Source: Polaribacter vadi (lineage in GTDB: Bacteria; Bacteroidota; Bacteroidia; Flavobacteriales; Flavobacteriaceae). Taken from it: 64,000 bases of DNA. Made by a program: the position numbers and the translations under genes. Positions 16,156 through 24,245 of this stretch are shown one piece after another. Below the pieces are notes generated by a model. It saw only the letters and a program-made list of their open reading frames with translations. It was not told where the DNA came from and ran no database searches. The stretch spans positions 1,982,501 through 2,046,500 of the forward strand of contig NZ_CP017477.1 in the NCBI RefSeq assembly GCF_001761365.1, written 5' to 3'. Position 1 is the stretch's first letter, and every line of letters starts with the position of its first letter.

Positions 16156-16470
16156 CTATTTTTTTATATGTTGGTCTACATTTTGCCAAGGACCACCATT
16201 AATAACATCTACTCCATTTTGTTTTAAAAATTGCGCAGCTTGTCCACTTCTACCTCCACTTCTACAAACAGCAATCACTGGCTTTTCCCAGGCTTTTATT
16301 TGCTCAATTTCTAAAGGAATTAAATTTAAAACAATATGTTTTGCGTTTTCAATATGCCCTTCATTCCACTCTTCTTGCGTTCTTACATCTAAAATAATAG
16401 CGTCGTTTTCTAAATATTCTTTAATATCTAAACTCATATCTTTTTTTTTAAACATGTCAAATAAACCCAT
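16156..16470 (-). CDS. Rhodanese-like domain protein
   Basis: A 104-residue single-domain rhodanese. DVRTQEEWNEGHIENAKHI is the CH2-A type motif and the active loop is VCRSGGRSGQA with Cys near 69. There is no signal peptide, so it is cytoplasmic and may transfer sulfur in persulfide form. It lies 11 bp downstream of the aromatic amino acid hydroxylase gene on the same strand, likely in one transcript, and converges with the response regulator gene. The acceptor is unknown. Confidence 0.9.
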   Translation of the reverse strand: MGLFDMFKKKDMSLDIKEYLENDAIILDVRTQEEWNEGHIENAKHIVLNLIPLEIEQIKAWEKPVIAVCRSGGRSGQAAQFLKQNGVDVINGGPWQNVDQHIKK

Positions 16471-16481
16471 GTTGTTTTAAT

Positions 16482-18227
16482 TTAATTTAGATGCAAATTT
16501 AAACCATTTTCAATAAGTTTAGTGTAACTTTTGTTACTTTTTAATGCTTGCAAAGTATTTAAAAGTTTATTTTTGATAGCAAAATTGTTTTCTAAAGCCA
16601 ATTCATACAACTCTAAGAGCAACAACCAATCCTCTGAATATTCTTTTTTAAGTTGATGAAATATCGCTTCTATTTTATCTTCAGTAGCTGAATTTGTTTC
16701 ACGCATTTCGCGAACTTCATCATACAAAACATATAATTTTTTAGCAGTTTCTGAATAGGTTATTTTATGCGTTTTAGTTTCAGAAACTTTACTGGTATCT
16801 AAAAAGGAAGCAACATCTGCAGCTCCTGCATACGCAGAAACAACTTCTTTACCAACAGCCATATCATATAAACCCCAATCTGGTTGAAATAAAACTTCGT
16901 CTTTATAAGTTACTGTACATTCATCAAACGTAATCATTAAAATTTTACCTCGTAAATCTCTAGTTCCAGTAATTGCTTTTCCTTTTAAAATGATGCCACT
17001 CTCAAACTCTAAAGTCATAAATTCGCCTTCGTAAATTCCATAAGCTTTTAAATCTCTTGGACTCATGTCTTCAATAGGTAAATTAATTCCTTTTAGCTTA
17101 CCTATTGGACTTCCAAACCCATTTTTATGGGTTGAAATTCCATGACCAATTAATTCTTTATCTCTGTTTGCCAAAGCAGTTTCTCCAACTGTTTGAAAAT
17201 AGGCAACTTTGTTATTCTTAAACGGAATTACTTTGTCGAAATTTCCAGAAATCTGAATTCCTGTCGTTAATTCGATAGTTCCTAAACCTTTAGAATCTAT
17301 TAACTTTTTAATGCCATTTAAACCTCCTTTTCGCAAAGCCATTGTATTTGCAAATTCGTCTAAAACCAAACTTAAATATGCAAAATCTGGCGTTACAAAT
17401 AATTGAGGTTGTGGTTTTGTAATATCAAAATTAATAGTGGCAGCATCAATTGAATATGGCTTTTTTTCCACTTCATCTTGCATACACCAAGCACTTTCTC
17501 CAATAGATGAAAGCAAACCTGCTCCATAAATTTTTGGGTTTTCTAAAGTACCAATCAAACCATATTCTACAGTCCACCAATGTAAATTTCTAATCATTGC
17601 CATTTCCGACAATTCCCCAATATTATTTTGCAACCATTCTACTTGCTCTTGGGCTTCGATTATTTCTTTTTCACTAGAATTTGGATTTTCTTTTAAAATA
17701 GATAAAAGCCTAATAGCTTCATACATTTCATAATCTTTGGCAGATGAAATTGCTTTGCTGCCAATTTCTCCAAAGCGTCTTAAATATTCAGAATATTCTG
17801 GGTTTGCAATAATGGGTGCATGTCCAGCAGCTTCATGAATAATATCTGGTGCAGGTGTATATTCTATGTGATTTATAGTTCGCATATCTGATGCAATTAC
17901 CAACACATTATACGCTTGGAATTCCATAAAAGCATTTGGTGGAATAAAACCATCTACAGAAACTGCAGCCCAACCAATTTCTTTTAAAATTCGGTTCATG
18001 CCTTCCATTTTTGGAATATTTTCAGTAGAAATTCCTGTTTTTTCCAAACCAGGAATGTAAGATTTATGCGCAACTTTGCTTAAATAATCTACATTCATTC
18101 GCATCACATATCTCCAAACTGCTTGGTTTTGAGATGTATATTCTTCATAAGGTTGTTTTACAACAAACTTGTGCAAATGTTTGGGTAACTTTTTGGTTAC
18201 TTCGTTCAATTCAAAATGCAATTCCAT
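16482..18227 (-). CDS. Aromatic amino acid hydroxylase (phenylalanine 4-monooxygenase-like), long form
   Basis: A 581-residue pterin-dependent iron hydroxylase. The iron ligands are in IIHEAAGHAP (His131 and His136), with a further Glu in the WWTVEYGLIG helix near 220. Substrate loop residues DGFIPPNAFM (near 92) are also typical. The catalytic part takes up only about the first 300 residues. The rest is an extra C-terminal region of about 270 residues found in the long bacterial forms, whose role I cannot name. It most likely converts Phe to Tyr and starts Phe catabolism; Tyr or Trp as substrate cannot be excluded. Confidence 0.88.
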   Translation of the reverse strand: MELHFELNEVTKKLPKHLHKFVVKQPYEEYTSQNQAVWRYVMRMNVDYLSKVAHKSYIPGLEKTGISTENIPKMEGMNRILKEIGWAAVSVDGFIPPNAFMEFQAYNVLVIASDMRTINHIEYTPAPDIIHEAAGHAPIIANPEYSEYLRRFGEIGSKAISSAKDYEMYEAIRLLSILKENPNSSEKEIIEAQEQVEWLQNNIGELSEMAMIRNLHWWTVEYGLIGTLENPKIYGAGLLSSIGESAWCMQDEVEKKPYSIDAATINFDITKPQPQLFVTPDFAYLSLVLDEFANTMALRKGGLNGIKKLIDSKGLGTIELTTGIQISGNFDKVIPFKNNKVAYFQTVGETALANRDKELIGHGISTHKNGFGSPIGKLKGINLPIEDMSPRDLKAYGIYEGEFMTLEFESGIILKGKAITGTRDLRGKILMITFDECTVTYKDEVLFQPDWGLYDMAVGKEVVSAYAGAADVASFLDTSKVSETKTHKITYSETAKKLYVLYDEVREMRETNSATEDKIEAIFHQLKKEYSEDWLLLLELYELALENNFAIKNKLLNTLQALKSNKSYTKLIENGLNLHLN

Positions 18228-18383
18228 TATATATTTGATAAAATTTACTCTGTAAAATTACGAATTTTGTAAATGAAGAATACTTTTTTCTTGTTAAAAA
18301 TTGATTCCATAATCGATTACACTGAAAAATATAACCCAATATTTTGCAATTTTTGTTTATTTTTATAGTGATAAATAAAAAAG

Positions 18384-18677
18384 TTGAGAAGAAATAAAAC
18401 ATACAATGGTTTAGGTGGCTTATCTAGCCATGCCTCAAGTATGATTTCTAGCTTAAAATCAAACTTTAGAAAACGAGATTTGTCTCTTTTAAAAGGAAGT
18501 AAAACTAAAACTTCTTTTGGTAAAATAGATTCAAATAAAAAAGCAACTCCACATCAACTTAAAATTATTAAAGAAAGTCTGCAAAAAGAAAATATTAAAA
18601 AGTTAAAGAGAAATACTATTCTTTTCATTTTTGCCATGATTATTTTAATTTATTGTATTGGTTTTTTAAAGTTTTAA
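18384..18677 (+). CDS. Small Flavobacteriia membrane protein, paralogue A
   Basis: A 97-residue protein with a basic N-terminal half and one C-terminal helix (NTILFIFAMIILIYCIGFL). It shares the block ATPHQLKxIxxxLQKENxxxLKRN and the following helix with the next gene. The TTG at 18384 includes the segment GLGGLSSHASSM; an ATG at 18441 is the alternative start. The family is common in Flavobacteriia and has no known role to me. It is paired with a near-twin 88 bp downstream. Confidence 0.7.
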   Translation: MRRNKTYNGLGGLSSHASSMISSLKSNFRKRDLSLLKGSKTKTSFGKIDSNKKATPHQLKIIKESLQKENIKKLKRNTILFIFAMIILIYCIGFLKF

Positions 18678-18765
18678 ATACTCAACACTTTCATTTTTAA
18701 CGCAAATCAGTTAGTTTTTGTAACATTTATTGAATTTCAACTACTTATATATAAAGATTTACGTT

Positions 18766-19023
18766 ATGAGTTCAATAGCTGCAATGATTACCACTTTAAA
18801 AAACAACAAAAGAAAGCGGGTTTCTACTTTTAAAAAAATGAAAGATTTTAAAGAAGGTAAAAACATTCAAGTTTCTTTTGATAAAAGTGCAACTCCACAT
18901 CAACTTAAAAACATACGAGAAAAACTTCAAAAAGAAAATAAACAGATTCTGAAAAGAAATATTATCGTTCTTATTTTTATAATGATTCTTCTTATTTATA
19001 TGATTGGTTTTGTGAAATTTTAA
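18766..19023 (+). CDS. Small Flavobacteriia membrane protein, paralogue B
   Basis: An 85-residue protein with the same layout as the preceding gene: MSSIAAMITTLKNN, a basic middle, the shared block SATPHQLKNIREKLQKEN, and a terminal helix ending IGFVKF. The ATG at 18766 is chosen because upstream codons have no similarity to the paralogue. It ends just before a strong hairpin terminator. A tandem duplication is the simplest origin. Confidence 0.75.
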   Translation: MSSIAAMITTLKNNKRKRVSTFKKMKDFKEGKNIQVSFDKSATPHQLKNIREKLQKENKQILKRNIIVLIFIMILLIYMIGFVKF

Positions 19024-19027
19024 ACAA

Positions 19028-19053
19028 AAAAACTGTCTTTTCAGACAGTTTTT
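19028..19053. terminator. Intrinsic terminator, likely bidirectional
   Basis: Perfect 11-bp arms AAAAACTGTCT and AGACAGTTTTT surround a 4-nt loop. It sits between the convergent small-protein gene (plus) and the ankyrin gene (minus), with A and T runs on either side. Confidence 0.85.
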
Positions 19054-19079
19054 AAAACTAATTCAAAAAATAAATTCTA

Positions 19080-19469
19080 TTAAAGAGCTTCCTTAATCAC
19101 TTTTATAGCATCTATAGCTTTAGATCTTTCTGCAATTTGTAGTGCAGTCATTCTACCACCTTTATCAGATTTTGTTTTTATTTTTGCACCATTATCTATT
19201 AATAATTTTGCAATTTTTGCTTTATTATGTCTAGCAGCAAACATTAAAGGTGTTAAACCGTTAGATTTTTTATTTACGTCTTCTCCAGATTTAATAAGTG
19301 CTTTTACTGCTTCATAATCTCCCATTTGTATTAATTTACAAAAAGAACTTACCTCATAGGTTTTTACGATTTCAACTTTTACGGTTTTTGTTTCGGAATT
19401 GCTATCTGTAGCATTTATTGTTGAAAATGTAAATAAACAGATTAGCATTGGTAGGATTAATTTTTTCAT
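19080..19469 (-). CDS. Secreted ankyrin repeat protein
   Basis: A 129-residue protein with a signal peptide (MKKLILPMLICLFTFSTINA) and two to three ankyrin repeats (GDYEAVKALIKSGEDVN near 51, GLTPLMFAARHNKAKIAKLLIDNGAKI near 71, then TALQIAERSKAIDAIKVI). It is predicted to be periplasmic and to bind another protein. In other bacteria small periplasmic ankyrin proteins are linked to catalase or stress protection, but nothing nearby supports that here. Confidence 0.85.
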   Translation of the reverse strand: MKKLILPMLICLFTFSTINATDSNSETKTVKVEIVKTYEVSSFCKLIQMGDYEAVKALIKSGEDVNKKSNGLTPLMFAARHNKAKIAKLLIDNGAKIKTKSDKGGRMTALQIAERSKAIDAIKVIKEAL

Positions 19470-19528
19470 GGTTGATGTTTTTAAATTATAATTATTTGAT
19501 TACTATACTAAAAAGACCGTTAAAAAAG

Positions 19529-19548
19529 ATTTTTGTTTCAACAAAAAT
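19529..19548. repeat. Short perfect inverted repeat
   Basis: ATTTTTGTT and AACAAAAAT are perfect arms around TC, 60 bp upstream of the ankyrin gene. It may be an operator or a leader hairpin. The rest of the 258-bp gap up to gpmI shows only AT-rich sequence and a TATTTTTA box near 19702. Confidence 0.4.
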
Positions 19549-19727
19549 GGCATTTAACAGGTTTTTAACTTTTCTCTTTATTTAAAAATACCATGAATTA
19601 TAATACTAATTCATAAAGAAATCTCACCTATTATAATTTTTAAAAACATTAGGTTACGCTATCGGTTTCGTTGAATTTTGAAACATTCTTCATAATATTT
19701 CTTATTTTTACAGTATAAAACAGAAAA

Positions 19728-21245
19728 ATGAACAAGAAAATTATCTTAATGATTTTAGATGGTTGGGGAATTACACAAGACCCAAAAGTATCTGCCATTT
19801 ACAACGCAAAAACACCTTACATAAACTCTTTATACAACAAATATCCAAACGCATCTTTAAGAACAGATGGAGAATATGTTGGTTTGCCTGAAGGACAAAT
19901 GGGTAATTCTGAAGTTGGCCATATGAATTTAGGTGCTGGTAGAATTGTGTATCAAAACTTAGCGAGAATTAATAAAGCAGTTCGTGAAAAAACGTTAGGG
20001 CAAGAAAAAGTTTTGTTAGATACTTTTAATTACGCCAAAGAAAATAATAAAAAAGTACATTTATTAGGGTTAGTTTCAGATGGTGGTATTCACTCACACA
20101 TCAACCATTTAAAAGGTCTTTTAGATGTTGCAAAAGAAAATAATGTGCAAAATGTTTTTGTTCATGCTTTTTCTGATGGTCGAGATTGTGATCCAAAATC
20201 TGGTGCTTTTTTCATGAATGATCTTCAAGAATATATGAAGAAAACAACTGGAGAACTTGCCTCTGTTACTGGTCGTTATTTTGCGATGGACAGAGATAAT
20301 AGATGGGAAAGAGTAAAAAAAGCTTACAATGGTATCGTTAAAGGAATGGGAACAAGAACCAACGATATTGTTGCTACTATTCAAGAAAATTATGAAGCTG
20401 GAATTACTGACGAGTTTTTAGAACCAATTATCGCTACCAATGCAGATGGTTCTGCAAAAGCTAAAATTGAATCTGGTGATGTCGTTTTATTTTTTAATTA
20501 TAGAACAGATAGAGGAAGAGAACTAACAAGTGCTTTATCTCAAGTTGATTTTCCTGAATATGGAATGGAAAAATTAAACTTATATTTTACAACCATCACT
20601 TTGTACGACCATAGTTTTGCTGGAATTAATGTAATTTATAATAATGATAATATCAAAAACACTTTAGGTGAAGTTTTATCGAATGCTGGCAAAAAACAAA
20701 TAAGAATTGCTGAAACAGAAAAATATCCTCACGTAACTTTTTTCTTTTCTGGTGGACAAGAGGCTCCTTTTGAAGGCGAATCTCGAATTTTAAAAAACTC
20801 ACCAAAAGTAGCAACCTACGATTTACAACCAGAAATGTCTGCATACGAATTAACAGATGCTTTGTGCGAAGATTTAGAAAAAGGTGAAGCAGATTTTGTG
20901 TGTTTAAATTTTGCAAATGGAGATATGGTTGGCCATACAGGAATTATGGAAGCTGCCATAAAAGCTTGCGAAACTGTAGATATTTGTGCACAAAAAGTAA
21001 TTGAAACTGGTTTAGCAAATGGCTATACAACGTTATTAATTGCAGATCATGGAAACTGCGAAACGATGATGAATCCTGATGGTTCTCCTCATACTTCACA
21101 TACCACAAATCCTGTTCCTTTTATTTTAATTGATGATGAAATAAAATCAATTAAAAGTGGTATTTTAGGTGATATTGCTCCAACAATTTTAGAACTTATG
21201 GGAGTGCAACAACCTATAGAAATGACTCAAAAATCTTTATTATAA
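19728..21245 (+). CDS. gpmI: 2,3-bisphosphoglycerate-independent phosphoglycerate mutase
   Basis: A 505-residue manganese enzyme of the alkaline phosphatase superfamily that interconverts 3- and 2-phosphoglycerate. MILDGWGI at the start holds the first metal ligand, and the phosphoserine is in QMGNSEVGH near 62. VFVHAFSDGRDCDP near 145, ADFVCLNFANGDMVGHTG near 395 and IADHGNCE near 443 complete the metal sites. The length is typical. It is followed after 2 bp by a thioredoxin-like lipoprotein gene, so both are probably on one transcript. Confidence 0.97.
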   Translation: MNKKIILMILDGWGITQDPKVSAIYNAKTPYINSLYNKYPNASLRTDGEYVGLPEGQMGNSEVGHMNLGAGRIVYQNLARINKAVREKTLGQEKVLLDTFNYAKENNKKVHLLGLVSDGGIHSHINHLKGLLDVAKENNVQNVFVHAFSDGRDCDPKSGAFFMNDLQEYMKKTTGELASVTGRYFAMDRDNRWERVKKAYNGIVKGMGTRTNDIVATIQENYEAGITDEFLEPIIATNADGSAKAKIESGDVVLFFNYRTDRGRELTSALSQVDFPEYGMEKLNLYFTTITLYDHSFAGINVIYNNDNIKNTLGEVLSNAGKKQIRIAETEKYPHVTFFFSGGQEAPFEGESRILKNSPKVATYDLQPEMSAYELTDALCEDLEKGEADFVCLNFANGDMVGHTGIMEAAIKACETVDICAQKVIETGLANGYTTLLIADHGNCETMMNPDGSPHTSHTTNPVPFILIDDEIKSIKSGILGDIAPTILELMGVQQPIEMTQKSLL

Positions 21246-21247
21246 TT

Positions 21248-21847
21248 ATGAAATACACTTTAATATTATTCTCAATAATTATTTTTATGGCTTGTAATAC
21301 AAGCAAATCTTCAGTCGATAGCAAAAAAGTAGCTGTTGATGAAGTTGAGGAAATTGCAAGAGAAAAAGCTGCAGAAGTTACTGCAGAAAAAAATGACAGA
21401 GGTTATTTAATTGGTATTGCCAACAGAGAATCATTTACAGACGATGCTTACAAATCTTGGTTTGATAGTAGATATGAAGAATATGAAACTGACAAAGAAG
21501 TTATAGAGCAATTAAAAGGCGAAATAAACAACTTTACAATTAAAGGTTTTATGGGCACTTGGTGTGGAGATAGTAAAAGAGAAACACCTCGTTTTTATAA
21601 AATTCTAGATGAAACTGGTTTTAACCAAGATTATTTTGAATTAATTACTGTAGGCAGAAATAAAAAAACTCCAGATAATTTACAAGAAGGTTATGATATT
21701 TTAAGAGTACCAACTTTTATTTTCTTTAAAAATGGTAAAGAAGTAGGACGTTATGTAGAGTATCCAAGAGAAACTATCGAGAAAGATATTTTAAAAATTG
21801 TGTACGGAAAACCTTACAAACATTCTTACGATAAGAGTGAAGATTAA
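21248..21847 (+). CDS. Thioredoxin-fold lipoprotein with a single active-site Cys
   Basis: A 199-residue lipoprotein (MKYTLILFSIIIFMAC, lipobox Cys16) with a thioredoxin-like domain. The active-site segment is GTWCGDSKRETPRF near 103, where the usual second Cys of CxxC is Ser, and the cis-Pro loop is RVPTFIFFKNG near 155. A lone Cys suggests a monothiol or structural role and not a classic disulfide reductase. It directly follows gpmI and ends before a clear terminator. Confidence 0.85.
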   Translation: MKYTLILFSIIIFMACNTSKSSVDSKKVAVDEVEEIAREKAAEVTAEKNDRGYLIGIANRESFTDDAYKSWFDSRYEEYETDKEVIEQLKGEINNFTIKGFMGTWCGDSKRETPRFYKILDETGFNQDYFELITVGRNKKTPDNLQEGYDILRVPTFIFFKNGKEVGRYVEYPRETIEKDILKIVYGKPYKHSYDKSED

Positions 21848-21873
21848 ATATTTTAGACATTAATTTTTCGAAG

Positions 21874-21919
21874 AACACCAAACATTAAGGTATACACTTA
21901 AAAGTTTGGTGTTTTTTTT
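21874..21919 (+). terminator. Intrinsic terminator of the gpmI operon
   Basis: Perfect 10-bp arms AACACCAAAC and GTTTGGTGTT, with a 20-nt loop, are followed by a run of T. It lies 26 bp after the thioredoxin-like gene. Confidence 0.85.
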
Positions 21920-22031
21920 GATAAGTTTCATAAATAGATATAAAACTAAAGTTTGTATAATTTATGTAATTCGTATCTGCTTTTTTAACATCCTTTGTAT
22001 TCCTCAAACATATAATTCCTAATAAATATAG

Positions 22032-22039
22032 TAACTTTG
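22032..22039 (+). promoter_or_regulatory. map promoter -7 box
   Basis: TAACTTTG matches TAnnTTTG exactly and lies 18 bp before the map ATG, giving a very short leader. Confidence 0.55.
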
Positions 22040-22057
22040 TAGCTCAATTTTTTTAAA

Positions 22058-22861
22058 ATGATTAAAATTAAAACAAAAGAAGAAATAGAAATTATGCGTG
22101 AAAGTGCATTAATCGTTTCTAAAACATTGGGAATGCTTGCTAAAGAAGTAAAACCTGGTGTAACTACTTTATATTTAGATAAACTTGCTGAAGATTTTAT
22201 TAGAGAACAAGGAGCAATTCCTGGCTTTTTAGGCTTATACGATTTTCCAAACACACTTTGCATGAGTCCAAACTCGCAAGTTGTACATGGTTTCCCTACA
22301 AACGAACCTTTAAAAGAAGGCGATATTATTTCTATTGATTGTGGTGCCTTAAAAAATGGTTTTTATGGAGATCATGCCTATACTTTTGCTGTTGGCGAAA
22401 TTGATGCTGAAACTAAAAAATTATTAGAGGTTACCAAAGAAAGTTTATATGTTGGAATTCGCGAATTTAAAGCTGGCAATAGAGTTGGTGATGTTGGTTT
22501 TGCCATTCAGAATTTTACAGAAAAACATGGTTATGGAGTTGTAAGAGAATTGGTTGGACATGGTTTAGGACGCGAAATGCACGAAGATCCAGAAATGCCA
22601 AATTATGGAAGAAGAGGAAGAGGAAAAAAGTTTGTGGAAGGAATGGTTGTTGCCATAGAACCTATGACAAATATGGGAACTGAAAAAATAAGACAACATT
22701 CAGATGGTTGGACAATTACAACTTTAGACAATAAACCTTCTGCGCATTTTGAGCATGATGTTGCTATCGTAAACGGAAAACCAGAATTACTTTCTACTTT
22801 TAAATATGTAAATGAGGCTTTAGGTATTGTTACTAATGAAGAGGATGAATTTAGACAGTAA
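22058..22861 (+). CDS. map: Type I methionyl aminopeptidase
   Basis: A 267-residue metalloenzyme that removes the initiator Met. All five metal ligands are visible: Asp in SIDCGAL and Asp in GDHAYTF (near 90-103), His in GHGLGREMHEDP (near 168), Glu in IEPMTNMG (near 201) and Glu in FEHDVAIV (near 232). The substrate His is in VVHGFPT near 77. Length and start fit the family. The inverted-repeat element with the GxxExxY gene begins only about 10 bp after its stop. Confidence 0.97.
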   Translation: MIKIKTKEEIEIMRESALIVSKTLGMLAKEVKPGVTTLYLDKLAEDFIREQGAIPGFLGLYDFPNTLCMSPNSQVVHGFPTNEPLKEGDIISIDCGALKNGFYGDHAYTFAVGEIDAETKKLLEVTKESLYVGIREFKAGNRVGDVGFAIQNFTEKHGYGVVRELVGHGLGREMHEDPEMPNYGRRGRGKKFVEGMVVAIEPMTNMGTEKIRQHSDGWTITTLDNKPSAHFEHDVAIVNGKPELLSTFKYVNEALGIVTNEEDEFRQ

Positions 22862-22870
22862 TATTTTTTA

Positions 22871-23431
22871 ACACAGAGATTCACAGAGTTTATTTTGTTT
22901 GCTTTAAATAGAGATTCACAGAGAATTTAGTTATTACTCGAAATAAGTTAATTATTACAAATTATGGGAGATAATGAAATTACTGAAAAAATTATAGGAG
23001 CTGCAATTGAAGTTCATCGAACATTAGGACCTGGTTTGTTGGAATCTGCATATCAAGAATGTTTAATTTATGAATTGAAATCACTTGGATTAAAAGTTAA
23101 AAAAGAACTGATTCTTCCAATTATTTATAAAGATTTAATTTTAGAGCATGGATATAGAATTGATTTGCTTGTTGAAAATAAAATAGTTTTGGAATTAAAA
23201 ACAGTCGATAAATTTACAGAAGTTCATTCAGCACAAATCTTAACTTATATGAAATTAGGTAATTATCCTTTAGGTTTACTCATTAATTTTAAAACAAAAC
23301 TGTTAAAAAACGGAATTAAGAGATTTATAAATACCTATTAGACTCAATCTATTTTTATCATAGAAAATATTTTAAAATTATTAAAAATTTCTCTGTGAAA
23401 CTCTGCTAAAAAACTCTGTGAATCTCTGTGT
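22871..23431. mobile_element. Putative GxxExxY element with 20-bp terminal inverted repeats
   Basis: The left end ACACAGAGATTCACAGAGTT (22871-22890) is the exact reverse complement of 23412-23431. A second, inner pair (AGAGATTCACAGAGAATTT on the left and AAATTTCTCTGTGAAACTCT on the right) also matches with few changes. The only gene inside is the GxxExxY nuclease-like gene. No transposase or obvious target duplication is visible. The ends have the same heptamer design as the gene-less repeat at 10103-10233. Confidence 0.65.
22964..23341 (+). CDS. GxxExxY protein (PD-(D/E)XK nuclease-like)
   Basis: A 125-residue protein of the GxxExxY family. The name motif is GLLESAY near residue 25. A PD-(D/E)XK core is visible as HGYRIDLLVENKIVLELK (Asp near 67, Glu-x-Lys near 77), then QILTYMKLGNYPLGLLINF. 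The fold is that of restriction-type or Holliday-type nucleases, but activity is not proven for the family. It is the sole cargo of the 20-bp inverted repeat element. It may act on the element ends or simply be carried by them. Confidence 0.9.
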   Translation: MGDNEITEKIIGAAIEVHRTLGPGLLESAYQECLIYELKSLGLKVKKELILPIIYKDLILEHGYRIDLLVENKIVLELKTVDKFTEVHSAQILTYMKLGNYPLGLLINFKTKLLKNGIKRFINTY

Positions 23432-23438
23432 AACAATT

Positions 23439-24209
23439 ATGAAATTATTTAAATCCATCCTTAATACCATTCCAAGGCCTTTATTAATTAAAGCAAGCTA
23501 TTTGGTGCGTCCAATAATTGCTTTATCTTTAAAAGGGAATAAATTTACAGATCCTATTGATGGAAAATCTTTTCGTAAATTTTTACCTTATGGTTATGGA
23601 AAACAACGTGAAAACGCACTTTCTCCATCAACATTATCATTAGAAAGACACAGATTAATGTGGTTATTTTTAAAGGATGAAACTGATTTTTTTACATCCA
23701 AAGAAAAACTAAAAGTATTACACATTGCACCTGAACAATGTTTTTTAGACATTTTTAGAAATCAGAAAAATTTAGAGTACACAACATCCGATTTAGAAAG
23801 TCCGATTGCAGATGTTAAAGCAGATATTTGCAATTTACCTTTTGAAGATAATTCTTACGATGTTATTTTTTGTAATCATGTTTTAGAACATATTTCAGAT
23901 GATACAAAAGCCATGCAAGAGCTTTTTAGAGTGATGAAAAAAGGCGGATTTGGTATTTTTCAGATTCCACAAGATATTTCAAGAAAAACAACTTTTGAAG
24001 ACGATTCTATAACAGACAAAAAAGAACGCGCAAAAATTTTCGGACAATATGATCATGTAAGAGTTTATGGTCTCGATTATTTTGATAAGTTACGTTCTGT
24101 AGGTTTTAAAGTAGATGAAATTGAGTATACCAAAAAAATATCCGAAGAAAAATTAAAACGTTTTTGTTTGATGAAAGGAGAAATTTTACCTGTTTGTTAC
24201 AAACTTTAA
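23439..24209 (+). CDS. Class I SAM-dependent methyltransferase
   Basis: A 256-residue methyltransferase. The SAM site is in KVLHIAPEQCFLDIF (near 95), the acidic loop is TTSDLESP, and the region DVIFCNHVLEHI near 147 with ELFRVMKKGGFGIFQIPQ follows the Methyltransf_11 pattern. The N-terminal LIKASYLVRPIIALSLKGNKFTD may contact a substrate or membrane. The ATG at 23439 lies 7 bp after the right inverted repeat; a longer reading from 23418 would be repeat-encoded. The substrate is not known. Confidence 0.85.
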   Translation: MKLFKSILNTIPRPLLIKASYLVRPIIALSLKGNKFTDPIDGKSFRKFLPYGYGKQRENALSPSTLSLERHRLMWLFLKDETDFFTSKEKLKVLHIAPEQCFLDIFRNQKNLEYTTSDLESPIADVKADICNLPFEDNSYDVIFCNHVLEHISDDTKAMQELFRVMKKGGFGIFQIPQDISRKTTFEDDSITDKKERAKIFGQYDHVRVYGLDYFDKLRSVGFKVDEIEYTKKISEEKLKRFCLMKGEILPVCYKL

Positions 24210-24245
24210 ATTGTTTTCTTTTAAACTTTTATCACCTTAAAAACA

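Noticed and set aside
22964..23341. GxxExxY gene as an ordinary IS transposase
   Set aside because: It has a PD-(D/E)XK nuclease pattern and no DDE or HUH motif; the ends do not match an IS family that I know. Mobility remains an inference.
23418..23438. Earlier start of the methyltransferase gene
   Set aside because: The extra codons are the right inverted repeat of the GxxExxY unit.
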